Positions 8,895-16,601 of a DNA stretch of 64,000 bases are shown here, one piece after another; within the stretch, counting starts at the first letter, position 1; each line of letters opens with the position of its first letter. This stretch comes from UBA1444 sp964521625 (GTDB lineage Bacteria > Bacillota > Negativicutes > UBA1444). The DNA lies in NCBI GenBank assembly GCA_964521625.1, contig CAZFSM010000013.1, forward strand, positions 1 to 64,000, written 5' to 3'. The notes under the pieces are model-generated. The model did no database searches. It had not been told where the DNA came from and saw only the letters and a program-made list of their open reading frames with translations. The position numbers and the translations under genes are program-made.

Positions 8895-10040
8895 ATGTTC
8901 GGCTTCAGTTTGATTTTCGTCATTGTTATTACAGGCGGAATTATCGCGTTTTTCGGCGATCGCATCGGCACCCGGGTCGGCAAACGTCGGATGAGTCTGT
9001 GGGGTCTGCGGCCACGCTACACTTCGATCATCATCACCATTCTGACCGGGATCCTGATTGCCGGCGCCACAATGGGCGTGTTGACCGTTATCTCGTATGA
9101 CGTGCGGACCGCCCTGTTTGGCATGGAAGCGCTTAAAACTCAGACCAATCAGCTTTCGGTGGCAGTTGAACAAAAAAATCGTGAACTGGTGAAGGCACGG
9201 GCAGAGATCGATAAACAAAATCAGGAATTTGTCGCCACCAATGCCAGAATTACTGCGATCGCACGCGAATTGCAGTCACTGCAGGTAAATAAACAGGCTC
9301 TTGAGCAAAGGCTGACCGAACTGAATTTAACCAAAGCAGAGCTGCAGAAAGATATTGACCGGTTAACAGAATTGACGGCCAATCTGCGCAAAGGCATTGT
9401 TACCGTGCGGGAAGGCACGATCGTGCTGCGGGCGGGCGAAGTGATTGCGGTCAACGTGATTCAGGGCGGCGGCAGCCGGGCCGATGTCGAACATCGACTG
9501 ACTGACTATATGCAGACTGCCAACGCCAGGCTACGGGAGCGGTTCCAGATCCAGGATCCTCAGCTCGATCTGATTTTTATTCCCCGGGCTCATGCCGAAG
9601 AGGTGATCGGTTTTTTGGCTGCCCGTCCGGAGGCCATCGTGCTCCGTCTGCAGTCGGCTGGCAATGTGGTGGTTGGCGAAGCGGTCGTCGGCCAGTTTGA
9701 GGTGTTCCCCAATCGCCAGGTGTTTGCCCAGGGCGCCGTGGTGCTTAGTGATAAAGTGGACTACAGCGGCGAAGCCAAGGATGCTGAACAACTCATGACC
9801 ATTTTTCTGCGGCGGGTGAATGAAAGCGCCGTGCAGCAGGGTATAATCCCCGATCCCCTCCAGGGGACCGTCGGTGTAGTTTCAATGGAGCAGTACTTTG
9901 AGGCGATCAATCAGCTCAGGCGCTACAAAGGCGCTGTCGAAATTTCGGCCATCACGACCGAAGCCGTCTTTTCGGCTGGTCCATTGCGGATTACGATCCA
10001 GGTTCGCCCGGCTGCTTCTTCGCTGACCAACTCGCTATGA
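8895..10040 (+). CDS. DUF3084 membrane protein with coiled coil
   Basis: The protein (381 residues) has two N-terminal membrane helices (about residues 3-20 and 45-68), a long coiled coil (about 75-165, rich in Leu, Lys, Glu and Gln) and a soluble C-terminal domain. This layout fits the DUF3084 family, known from cyanobacteria and diderm Firmicutes, whose function is not established. The gene sits directly after the LptB/F genes, has an AAAGGAG site, and overlaps the next gene by ATGA. An inference from context is a role in envelope organisation or LPS transport. No catalytic motif was recognised. Confidence 0.75.
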   Translation: MFGFSLIFVIVITGGIIAFFGDRIGTRVGKRRMSLWGLRPRYTSIIITILTGILIAGATMGVLTVISYDVRTALFGMEALKTQTNQLSVAVEQKNRELVKARAEIDKQNQEFVATNARITAIARELQSLQVNKQALEQRLTELNLTKAELQKDIDRLTELTANLRKGIVTVREGTIVLRAGEVIAVNVIQGGGSRADVEHRLTDYMQTANARLRERFQIQDPQLDLIFIPRAHAEEVIGFLAARPEAIVLRLQSAGNVVVGEAVVGQFEVFPNRQVFAQGAVVLSDKVDYSGEAKDAEQLMTIFLRRVNESAVQQGIIPDPLQGTVGVVSMEQYFEAINQLRRYKGAVEISAITTEAVFSAGPLRITIQVRPAASSLTNSL

Positions 10041-10453
10041 AGACGGATCGGGTGTTGGCAGTCGATCCCGGGCGGGAAAAGTGCGGCGTTGCGGTAGTAG
10101 ACCGGCAACGCGGTGTGCTGAGGCAAGCGGTGGTCGAGAGTACTAGACTGCTACTGTTTGCTGAAACGGTTATTCGGGAGTTTGAGTGCAGGACTATTGT
10201 TCTGGGCGACGGGACTGCCACAGCCGAAACAAAAAAAGAAGTGTCGCTGCTGTTGACAGAAAATATTGTCGATCAGATCGTGGTCGTTGACGAACGAAAC
10301 TCCACGCAAGAAGCCCGCATGCGCTATTGGCTGGCTCATCCGCCCAGCGGTTGGCGAAAATTTATTCCCGTCGGATTGCTTACCCCCCCTTGCGCTATCG
10401 ATGACTTTGCGGCTATAATACTGGGGGAGCGATATTTTTCCAAGAATCTGTAA
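10037..10453 (+). CDS. YqgF/RuvX-like RNase H-fold protein
   Basis: This 138-residue protein resembles the YqgF/RuvX group (Holliday junction resolvase-like, or pre-16S rRNA nuclease). It shows AVDPGREKCGVAV near the N-terminus with the first acidic residue, VDERNSTQEAR near residue 83 and CAIDDFAAI near residue 120, matching the three acidic sites of the RNase H fold. The family member is divergent, so it may be a paralogue rather than the housekeeping enzyme. It overlaps the DUF3084 gene by ATGA, which makes it the last gene of the Kdo/LPS-export operon; why a nuclease-like gene is coupled here is unknown. Confidence 0.7.
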   Translation: MKTDRVLAVDPGREKCGVAVVDRQRGVLRQAVVESTRLLLFAETVIREFECRTIVLGDGTATAETKKEVSLLLTENIVDQIVVVDERNSTQEARMRYWLAHPPSGWRKFIPVGLLTPPCAIDDFAAIILGERYFSKNL

Positions 10454-10478
10454 ATATTTTTAAATTATTTTTAAAATC

Positions 10479-10507
10479 TTGCAGGAATACCAAAACTTGC
10501 ATAGAAT
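10479..10507 (+). promoter_or_regulatory. Promoter of ompM, sigma-A-like with sigma-H match
   Basis: TTGCAG (10479-10484), a 17-base spacer and TAGAAT (10502-10507) form a plausible sigma-A promoter, preceded by an AT-rich stretch (10451-10477) that could act as an UP element. The same bases also fit the Bacillus sigma-H consensus RnAGGAWWW-N11-RnnGAAT: GCAGGAATA at 10481-10489 and ATAGAAT at 10501-10507, with exactly 11 bases between. An almost identical arrangement occurs at 38202-38230. Confidence 0.7.
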
Positions 10508-10513
10508 ACATAT

Positions 10514-10739
10514 AAAAGTGAAATGCGTTTGGGCATTTTCAGTGGTCTGACCACCGAAGGGCATTGTCGGGGAAGAAAGGAGGTGTACTCATAGGTCCCG
10601 CATCGATGTCTGAAGTAGGTGTGAAGATATGGGCTCTTTGACAGGAGAATAAGGAAGAGGAAACATGGACACTCATCTGATATTCTACCTGCCTGTAGGG
10701 ACCATAAATAAAAAAATAAAACCTATGGGAGGAAACAGA
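10514..10739 (+). promoter_or_regulatory. Long 5' leader of ompM with orphan Shine-Dalgarno
   Basis: About 225 bases separate the likely transcription start from the ompM start. Visible parts are a 5'-proximal hairpin (AAATGC at 10521-10526 pairing with GCATTT at 10533-10538), a second small hairpin (GTGGT at 10542-10546 with ACCAC at 10550-10554), and a perfect GAAAGGAGG at 10575-10583 with no usable start codon at normal spacing. The leader also holds an 11-codon frame at 10606-10641 and an ATG at 10665 in frame with ompM. The orphan site recalls the mRNA-stabilising STAB-SD element known from Bacillus cry genes; that role is inferred. Confidence 0.5.
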
Positions 10740-12113
10740 ATGAAAAAGAATCTTATCGTTGCTCTCGCGTTGGTATTCGTGCTCGGAATCGCCGGTACCG
10801 CCTTCGCAGCCGCCAATCCTTTCGTTGATGTTCCCGCGAAACACTGGGCATATGATGCAGTAAGCAAATTGGCCAAAGCTGGTATCCTTGATGGTTACGG
10901 CGACGGCACCTATCGTGGCGAGCGTCTTGCCAGCCGTTATGAAATGGCTCAAGCTACCGCCAAAGCCATGGCTCGCGCTGACAAAGCCGATGCCCAAATG
11001 AAAGCCCTCATCGACAAACTTGCTGTTGAATTCGCAGCTGAACTGAACAACCTCGGCGTTCGCGTAGCGAAACTCGAGAAAAACGCCTCCACGATTAAGT
11101 TCTGGGGCGACAGCCGTCTGCGCTTCCAACAAAACACCGCTTCTACCGTTGACGCTGGCGGCGCTGTTGCAGCTTCCCGCTGGGACCAACGTCTCCGCGT
11201 TTACGCACAAGCTGATGTAAACGACAAAGCAATGTTCGCTGGTCGCATCATGGCCAACTGGACAGACAACACCGCTTATGGAACCAGCCAAGAATCCGCT
11301 CTGTTCTGGGATTATGGCTACTTCCAATGGACCTTCAACCCGAGCTTCAAACTGGCTGTTGGCCGTCAACAGATCACTGCTGCTCAAGACCTGTTCTGGA
11401 CCAACGGCGGATATGATTCCGTTCAAGCTATGTTTGGCGCTCCTAGCGACAAATTCAAAGCTAAAATCGGTTACGGCGACGTAGGCACCTACTCTGCCGG
11501 CGGAACCCCTCTCACGACCTATACCACCAAACCGGTTCTGCTTGTTGACCTGAACTATGCTGTCAACAAAGACTGGAGCGTCAATGGCGCCATGTACTGG
11601 TCCACCAACGCTGACAAAACAACTGCTCTTGATTCTGCTGCTGTAACGACAGCTGCTGGTACTTACACCAATGGCTATCCGTTCCAAGTGTACAACCTCG
11701 GTTTCCGTGGACAACTGAATCAAGACTTCAACCTCCGCGCCAACTACTTCTGGAACGCTGCCAAAGTTGTTGCTGACATGGACGGCGCCAACGACCACAA
11801 CGGCTGGATGGCTGAACTCTGGTTCAAAGGTGCTGACAGAGCTAAAGTCGGTTCTTGGGGCCTCGCAGTCAACTACCGCGATATCAAACCTTGGGCCATC
11901 GACAACGGCAACACCTCCGGTCTGCTGGGCAACAGCGCTGGCGCTGCTGTTTCCAACTCGTTCGGTACCAAAGGCTGGGGCTTCCAAGCCAACTACACCA
12001 TCAGCAAAAATGCTGTGCTGACCGCGACTTACGAAAAACTCAGCCGCAACAGCACGCAAGACAGCAGAGACCAACTCCCGTTCTACTATCTGCAATTGAA
12101 CGTCAACTTCTAA
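10740..12113 (+). CDS. ompM: Outer-membrane SLH-domain porin, OmpM type
   Basis: OmpM-type proteins are abundant porins of Negativicutes that also tether the outer membrane to peptidoglycan. The 457-residue protein has a signal peptide (residues about 1-23, ending TAFA-AA), one SLH domain (about 25-80, NPFVDVPAKHWAYDAV and GILDGYGDGTYRG), a short coiled coil (about 85-120), and a beta-barrel rich in alternating aromatic strands, ending in VNF, an aromatic C-terminus typical for BamA substrates. The ATG at 10740 follows GGGAGG and starts the signal peptide; the ATG at 10665 would add 25 residues before it. Codon use is strongly biased (AAC, GAC, CTG, CGC), as in highly expressed genes. It has its own promoter and terminator. 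Confidence 0.95.
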   Translation: MKKNLIVALALVFVLGIAGTAFAAANPFVDVPAKHWAYDAVSKLAKAGILDGYGDGTYRGERLASRYEMAQATAKAMARADKADAQMKALIDKLAVEFAAELNNLGVRVAKLEKNASTIKFWGDSRLRFQQNTASTVDAGGAVAASRWDQRLRVYAQADVNDKAMFAGRIMANWTDNTAYGTSQESALFWDYGYFQWTFNPSFKLAVGRQQITAAQDLFWTNGGYDSVQAMFGAPSDKFKAKIGYGDVGTYSAGGTPLTTYTTKPVLLVDLNYAVNKDWSVNGAMYWSTNADKTTALDSAAVTTAAGTYTNGYPFQVYNLGFRGQLNQDFNLRANYFWNAAKVVADMDGANDHNGWMAELWFKGADRAKVGSWGLAVNYRDIKPWAIDNGNTSGLLGNSAGAAVSNSFGTKGWGFQANYTISKNAVLTATYEKLSRNSTQDSRDQLPFYYLQLNVNF

Positions 12114-12128
12114 GAATTGCGTTCAGCG

Positions 12129-12158
12129 AAAGACCCCGCTTCGGCGGGGTCTTTTTTC
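12129..12158 (+). terminator. Rho-independent terminator of ompM
   Basis: A perfect 9-bp stem AGACCCCGC (12131-12139), loop TTCG, and GCGGGGTCT (12144-12152) is followed by a run of T. The UUCG tetraloop makes it very stable. It ends ompM transcription 15 bases after the stop codon. Confidence 0.95.
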
Positions 12159-12174
12159 TGACGTTTTTGCCCTA

Positions 12175-12183
12175 TGGTATAAT
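12175..12183 (+). promoter_or_regulatory. Extended -10 promoter for the 12216 gene
   Basis: TGGTATAAT is an extended -10 element (TG-n-TATAAT, with TATAAT at 12178-12183). No good -35 box is visible at 17 bases, which is usual for extended -10 promoters. It lies just after the ompM terminator. Confidence 0.55.
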
Positions 12184-12215
12184 GGTTTCAGTAGCAGTAA
12201 TAAGGAGGTTCCGAG

Positions 12216-12659
12216 ATGAATAAGAAGAAAATCTGGATTTCACTGCTTGTGATCAGTATGCTCGCCGTAGTCATGGTTCCGGTCGCCGACGCAATCAATC
12301 TCGGTTCTATTATAAAAGTGGCAGGCATCGGTTTGCTGGTCGATCAGTTCGGGCCCCAGTTAAATAGCTTCATCAATACATTGATGGCGCAACACAATGC
12401 GACGCCGGATTTTGCGACCAAAGTTGTACCGATCCTGACGGTTGGCGTACTCGGCAACAGTGGTTATATCGGCGCAGCACAGGTCATGGGTCCGCAAAAC
12501 CTGGTCAATAAAGTCCAGGCAGTGGTACAGGTCGAAAGCAGTTTCAACGGGAACATGTTTCGAGTCAAAGGGCTGATCCCCATCGACAGCAAAATTCCGG
12601 TGAATTTCAGTCGAGTGAGCGGCGTCGGCGTATCCGCAATGATTGATGTGCGGATTTGA
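12216..12659 (+). CDS. Unknown small exported protein
   Basis: I do not recognise this 147-residue protein. It has a clear signal peptide (residues about 1-26, core ISLLVISMLAVVMVPVADA) and a Gly/Val-rich mature part with repeated short hydrophobic segments (GSIIKVAGIGLLVDQFG, VVPILTVGVLGNSG). No Cys or catalytic motif is seen. The start has AAGGAGG 11 bases upstream. It stands alone between the ompM terminator and its own terminator, with its own promoter, so it is a single-gene unit. Location among outer-membrane genes suggests an envelope role; this is inference only. Confidence 0.75.
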   Translation: MNKKKIWISLLVISMLAVVMVPVADAINLGSIIKVAGIGLLVDQFGPQLNSFINTLMAQHNATPDFATKVVPILTVGVLGNSGYIGAAQVMGPQNLVNKVQAVVQVESSFNGNMFRVKGLIPIDSKIPVNFSRVSGVGVSAMIDVRI

Positions 12660-12684
12660 CGTGATAAATTGAATATGATATCGT

Positions 12685-12721
12685 GATTCCTGTCGCAAAG
12701 CGGCAGGAACTTCTTTTTTCT
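12685..12721 (+). terminator. Rho-independent terminator
   Basis: TTCCTGTCGC (12687-12696) pairs with GCGGCAGGAA (12700-12709) with one G-T pair and a three-base loop, followed by TTCTTTTTT. It ends transcription of the small exported protein gene. Confidence 0.9.
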
Positions 12722-12768
12722 GTCGCGAATATATTGTAGAATAAGATTTGCATTGAGGAGGAACACAG

Positions 12769-13692
12769 ATGCTAAAAAAGGGGTTAACGGTCTTTTTGCT
12801 GGCCGCTTTTTGTATGACGATGCTGCCTGCGTTGGCTTTTGCCGCACGGACTGAGCAGACGCCGCTGGAAAAAATCGCGGTGGCGGAACAACTGGTATAT
12901 GGGACGGAACAGACAGGCTCATTGGTAGAGCGAACTAATAAAATGGAGAAAGATTTGTTTGGCTTGCCGGGGCGCGAGGCGTTGATGGCAAAAGTAGAAC
13001 GGATCTATGTCTATGTACGCGAAACGACAGCGACAAATCCTTCATTAACCTATAAAATGAATGCGCTGGAATGGAGCCTGACCCAATCGGTTGTCAAGGG
13101 TGCGGTTCAACCCCGCTTGGAAACACTGGAAAGAACCGTATCAGGTACGGTCGGTGCGGGAGCAATCGATGCGCGGGTTTCCCGTCTGATGACGATCACG
13201 TTTACCGGCGGCAAACTGCAGGCTGGACAGGCCACATTGGTCAAAGATACGTTAATCAAGATCAAGACGGTCACGCCGCTGGACAGTAAGAAAAACAAAA
13301 CCGGTGATCCAATCGAATTTGCTGTGGCGGAGGATGTTTACGCCGCCGGCATGCTGGTCATCGCCAAGGGTGCTGCAGGTCGCGGCAAATTGACCAAGGT
13401 GGATCAGGCGCAGAACTTCGGTCGGGATGCCAAAATGGAAGTCAATTTTGAAACCGTCGAAGCGCTGGATATGACGCTTGTGGCAACATTGCTGGGTGAG
13501 AAAGCGAAAAAGGAAACAGAATCGATGGCGTTTGCTGCAGGCGCCGGTGTCGCCGGCATGATCCTGCTCGGCCCGATCGGTGTAGTCGGCGCCGCGTTTG
13601 TCCACGGCAAGAATATTTCCATTCCCGCGGGGACCTTATTATACATTCAGACGCAAAATGATATCGAATTGGTCGGTATGGTTGCGAAGTAA
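12769..13692 (+). CDS. Unknown exported protein with N-terminal helical region
   Basis: I do not recognise this 307-residue protein by name. It has a signal peptide (residues about 1-26, ending LAFA-AR), a helical region (about 30-120) with heptad-like spacing, and a beta-rich C-terminal half (about 145-305) containing TLIKIKTVTPLDSKKN, a Gly/Ala-rich hydrophobic stretch (about 245-275) and SIPAGTLLYIQTQ. The start has GAGGAGG upstream at 12756. It lies between a terminator and the lptD-like gene, with only 18 bases to the latter, so the two are probably cotranscribed. A role in outer-membrane assembly is a guess from position. Confidence 0.75.
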   Translation: MLKKGLTVFLLAAFCMTMLPALAFAARTEQTPLEKIAVAEQLVYGTEQTGSLVERTNKMEKDLFGLPGREALMAKVERIYVYVRETTATNPSLTYKMNALEWSLTQSVVKGAVQPRLETLERTVSGTVGAGAIDARVSRLMTITFTGGKLQAGQATLVKDTLIKIKTVTPLDSKKNKTGDPIEFAVAEDVYAAGMLVIAKGAAGRGKLTKVDQAQNFGRDAKMEVNFETVEALDMTLVATLLGEKAKKETESMAFAAGAGVAGMILLGPIGVVGAAFVHGKNISIPAGTLLYIQTQNDIELVGMVAK

Positions 13693-13710
13693 GAGCTAGG
13701 AGACGATAGG

Positions 13711-15096
13711 GTGAGAGTTAGCAAGCTTGTTGCCGGATTATTGATCGGTTGTATGCTGTTTGCCGGCACATTGGCTACGCAAGCCGCGCCGCGCAAGAAA
13801 AAAGAAAAAAAGCCGCCGCAACCGATTGAAATTGTGGCGGATGAAATGTATTTCAGCGACAAGACGGGCGAACTGTTTGCCCGGGGCAATGTCGTAATCA
13901 CGCAGGATAAAAGCAAAATTTACGCCGATATCGTGCGAGGTAATGACAAACAGACCGAAATGTGGGTTGATGGCAAAGCCCGCCTAATTGAGCCGAAAAC
14001 AGATTTGGTCGGGATGAAAATTCACTATAATTATGGACTGGCATTTGGTTCTATGCAGGAGATCAGCGGCAAGTGCGGCAATGATCTGGTGACCGGCAAG
14101 CGAGCCCGGTTTGAAAAGGGCAAATACACGGTATATGACGCGACCATGACCGGCTGCCCGACCAAAGGCACGCCTGACTACCGTACCACGGCCCGGAAAG
14201 TCGAAATCTGGCCGGATGATAAGTTGATTGCCTACGATGCCAAAGTTTGGATTAAGAACTTTGTTGCGTATACGACGCCACAGTATAAGCGATCGCTTAA
14301 AAAAGACGAGAAAAAGGATGAGTTCCCCAGTTTTGGTTATGCGGACAAAGATGGATTTTATATCAGTCAATCCTTCAATTATCCGGTTTCAGACAGCTTG
14401 TCCGTTTATCTGGATGCGACTTACTATTCTGCATCTGGTTTTAAACCGGCGTTCGGGTTTAATCAACAGATGTCCACCTACGGAATTCAGGGAATTTACG
14501 GTGAATTCCGTGATGGGAACGGCAACTGGATAAAAAAAGAACCCGAATTGGTCTGGAATCTGTACGCGAAAAAAATCGGCACATTGCCGATTAGTTATAC
14601 TGCCAGTGCAGTCTATGGCAAATGGACCGACAATGTGAAATCCAGCTGGCACCAAGACTATAATTTGTACTTTAGCCATGCCCCGATTTATTTCGATAAG
14701 GCGAAAACATGGACAATGAGTATGGGTACCGGCATACAGCATGTTCGGGAAAGTTATGATAATTCATACCAAAACATCTACCGCTATAATATTGGCTTAT
14801 CAAAAGCACTTTCACCGGCAGTTACTACCTGGATCGGCTACAACTTCACCAATAATAATAATTCGGCATTCGCCTACAACAAGATCGACGTTGCCCAGGA
14901 AGGCGTGCTGGGCCTGTCCTGGAAAGTCAACAACAGAACCACCTTATCCTATGCCACGAGTTATGACTTGGCCAACAGCCGTGCCTATGAAAATTATTAC
15001 ACATTGAAACATAGCTTCCACTGCTGGGAAATGAACTTGACCTATCGCGCAGTGAAACAAGAATTTATCTGGACAGTCAATGTTGTCCGCTGGTAA
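13711..15096 (+). CDS. lptD: Compact LptD-like LPS assembly protein
   Basis: LptD inserts LPS into the outer leaflet of the outer membrane. After a signal peptide (residues about 1-25), residues about 35-125 form an OstA/LptA-like jellyroll (IEIVADEMYFSDKTGELFARG, with G-N-V repeats), and the rest is a beta-barrel-like region with alternating aromatic residues ending in VRW. At 461 residues it is far shorter than E. coli LptD (784). Four Cys are seen in the middle and end (SGKCGND, TGCPT, HCWE), not arranged as in E. coli. The GTG start has a TAGGAGA site. It precedes the heptose genes. A different OstA-domain barrel protein is the alternative. Confidence 0.78.
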   Translation: MRVSKLVAGLLIGCMLFAGTLATQAAPRKKKEKKPPQPIEIVADEMYFSDKTGELFARGNVVITQDKSKIYADIVRGNDKQTEMWVDGKARLIEPKTDLVGMKIHYNYGLAFGSMQEISGKCGNDLVTGKRARFEKGKYTVYDATMTGCPTKGTPDYRTTARKVEIWPDDKLIAYDAKVWIKNFVAYTTPQYKRSLKKDEKKDEFPSFGYADKDGFYISQSFNYPVSDSLSVYLDATYYSASGFKPAFGFNQQMSTYGIQGIYGEFRDGNGNWIKKEPELVWNLYAKKIGTLPISYTASAVYGKWTDNVKSSWHQDYNLYFSHAPIYFDKAKTWTMSMGTGIQHVRESYDNSYQNIYRYNIGLSKALSPAVTTWIGYNFTNNNNSAFAYNKIDVAQEGVLGLSWKVNNRTTLSYATSYDLANSRAYENYYTLKHSFHCWEMNLTYRAVKQEFIWTVNVVRW

Positions 15097-15108
15097 GGGG
15101 AGTACAGT

Positions 15109-15612
15109 ATGATTGCCGACAATAGTCTGGCGTTGATAAACCAACTGACCGCTGATAAAACCGCTGGGCGGACCGTGGTATTTACCAATGGCTGTTTCGA
15201 TATCCTGCATGCCGGGCATGTGCGCTATTTAACGGAAGCGAAAAAACTCGGCGATATTCTCATCGTCGGCTTAAACAGCGATGAATCGGTTCACCGGCTC
15301 AAAGGCGATGGCCGGCCAGTCAATTCGGCCGAGGACCGGGCCGAGGTGCTGGCAGGACTCAGGGCCGTGGACCACGTATTGGTATTCGGCGAGGCAACGG
15401 CAGAGGCGCTGATAGGCCAAATCCAGCCGGATATCTATGTCAAGGGCGGCGACTACTCGCTCGACCGCCTGCCGGAGGCTGCCATCGTAGCGGCGTATGG
15501 CGGTCGAACGGTATTGGCGCCGATGGTGGAAGGCCGTTCTACAACAAATGTGATCCGGCGGTTGCAACAAAACGGACTTGAACCGGACACAGAAGGGAAG
15601 GACAATTCATAG
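15109..15612 (+). CDS. rfaE2: Heptose-1-phosphate adenylyltransferase (HldE C-domain)
   Basis: This stand-alone 167-residue enzyme transfers AMP to D-glycero-beta-D-manno-heptose-1-phosphate. It has the nucleotidyltransferase HxGH motif (HAGH, near residue 32), KGGDY near residue 112 and EGRSTTNVI near 146, typical of RfaE domain II. In E. coli the domain is the C-terminal half of HldE; here it is a separate gene placed before the kinase gene. It follows the lptD gene by 12 bases and overlaps rfaE1 by one base. Confidence 0.94.
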   Translation: MIADNSLALINQLTADKTAGRTVVFTNGCFDILHAGHVRYLTEAKKLGDILIVGLNSDESVHRLKGDGRPVNSAEDRAEVLAGLRAVDHVLVFGEATAEALIGQIQPDIYVKGGDYSLDRLPEAAIVAAYGGRTVLAPMVEGRSTTNVIRRLQQNGLEPDTEGKDNS

Positions 15613-16601
15613 TGCATCCATGGCTTGATAAAATTTCGGGCGCGCGCGTTCTCGTCTTGGGGGACGTGATGCTGGACCGCTATTACTTTGCCGAAGTCAG
15701 TCGCATTTCGCCTGAAGGGCCAGTGCCGGTGGCACTGGTTAAACAATGCAAAAATACGCTGGGCGGCGCTGCCAATGTCGCTCACAACTTGGCGCGGCTA
15801 GGTTGTCGGGTTTCGCTGGCGGGAATCAGCGGCGACGATGAAAACAGGCAAATACTGGACGGTAAATTTGCGGCGCTGGGAATCGACGCTGCTGGTTTGC
15901 TACATACGCCGCGGCCAACGACGACCAAGGTTCGCGTGATCGGCGGACACCAGCAGATGATCCGGCTTGATTTCGAAGATGCCAGCCCGATTATGCGCCA
16001 GGTAGAAGAAAAATTATTGGCTGTTTTTCGCGCTAAACTTGCCGCAGGGCTCGATGCCGTCATTTTATCCGACTACGCCAAGGGAGTTTGTTCGCCCGGA
16101 TTATGCCGCAAGTTGATTGCAGAATGTCGGGCGGCAGCTGTGCCGATGGTGGTTGATCCCAAAGGCGCCCAGTGGCAAAAATACCAAGGGGCCTTTTTAG
16201 TTACGCCCAATGTAAAGGAATTGGGCGAAGCCTGCCACAAGCCGGTTCGCAATGAAGATAGTTCAATTGAAACGTTGGCGGCGACGATCCGGCAACGGTT
16301 TAATTTTAGCGCGATGATGGTCACCCGCTCGGAAAAAGGATTAAGCTTGCTGGCGGAAGGGCCGGCAGTCCACATTCCGACCTATGCCAGAGAAGTCTTT
16401 GATGTATCGGGGGCCGGCGATACGGTCGCTGCAGTGATGGGAGCAGCACTAGCGGCCGGATTGAAGCCTGTGACTGCCGCCCACCTGGCCAACCTGGCCG
16501 CCGGTGTGGTCGTCGGTAAACTGGGGACATACGCCATCAGCGCCGCAGAGCTCGATGCGGCTTTGGCACAGGTAAACTGTCCGGAGGAGTGGGAACAATG
16601 A
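15612..16601 (+). CDS. rfaE1: Heptose-7-phosphate 1-kinase (HldE N-domain)
   Basis: A PfkB-family kinase of 329 residues that phosphorylates D-glycero-D-manno-heptose-7-phosphate at C1. Seen are GDVMLDRYYF near the N-terminus, GGAANVAHNLARLG near 52, LSDYAKGV near 155 and the catalytic DVSGAGDTVAA near 265. The GTG start overlaps the TAG stop of rfaE2 by one base, so translation is coupled. With rfaE2, hldD, gmhA and gmhB it completes ADP-heptose synthesis. Confidence 0.95.
   Translation: MHPWLDKISGARVLVLGDVMLDRYYFAEVSRISPEGPVPVALVKQCKNTLGGAANVAHNLARLGCRVSLAGISGDDENRQILDGKFAALGIDAAGLLHTPRPTTTKVRVIGGHQQMIRLDFEDASPIMRQVEEKLLAVFRAKLAAGLDAVILSDYAKGVCSPGLCRKLIAECRAAAVPMVVDPKGAQWQKYQGAFLVTPNVKELGEACHKPVRNEDSSIETLAATIRQRFNFSAMMVTRSEKGLSLLAEGPAVHIPTYAREVFDVSGAGDTVAAVMGAALAAGLKPVTAAHLANLAAGVVVGKLGTYAISAAELDAALAQVNCPEEWEQ

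Noticed and set aside
10606..10641. Eleven-codon leader peptide upstream of ompM
   Set aside because: The nearest strong ribosome site is about 22 bases before the ATG, too far for normal initiation, so I do not call it a gene.
10539..12095. Long leftward open frame (518 codons) opposite ompM
   Set aside because: It is an antisense shadow produced by the strong codon bias of ompM. It has no ribosome site, a Ser/Val-rich composition and no recognisable domain.
12717..12742. Promoter before the 12769 gene (TAGAAT at 12737-12742)
   Set aside because: The -10 is plausible, but no -35 at proper distance was found, so it is only a weak candidate.
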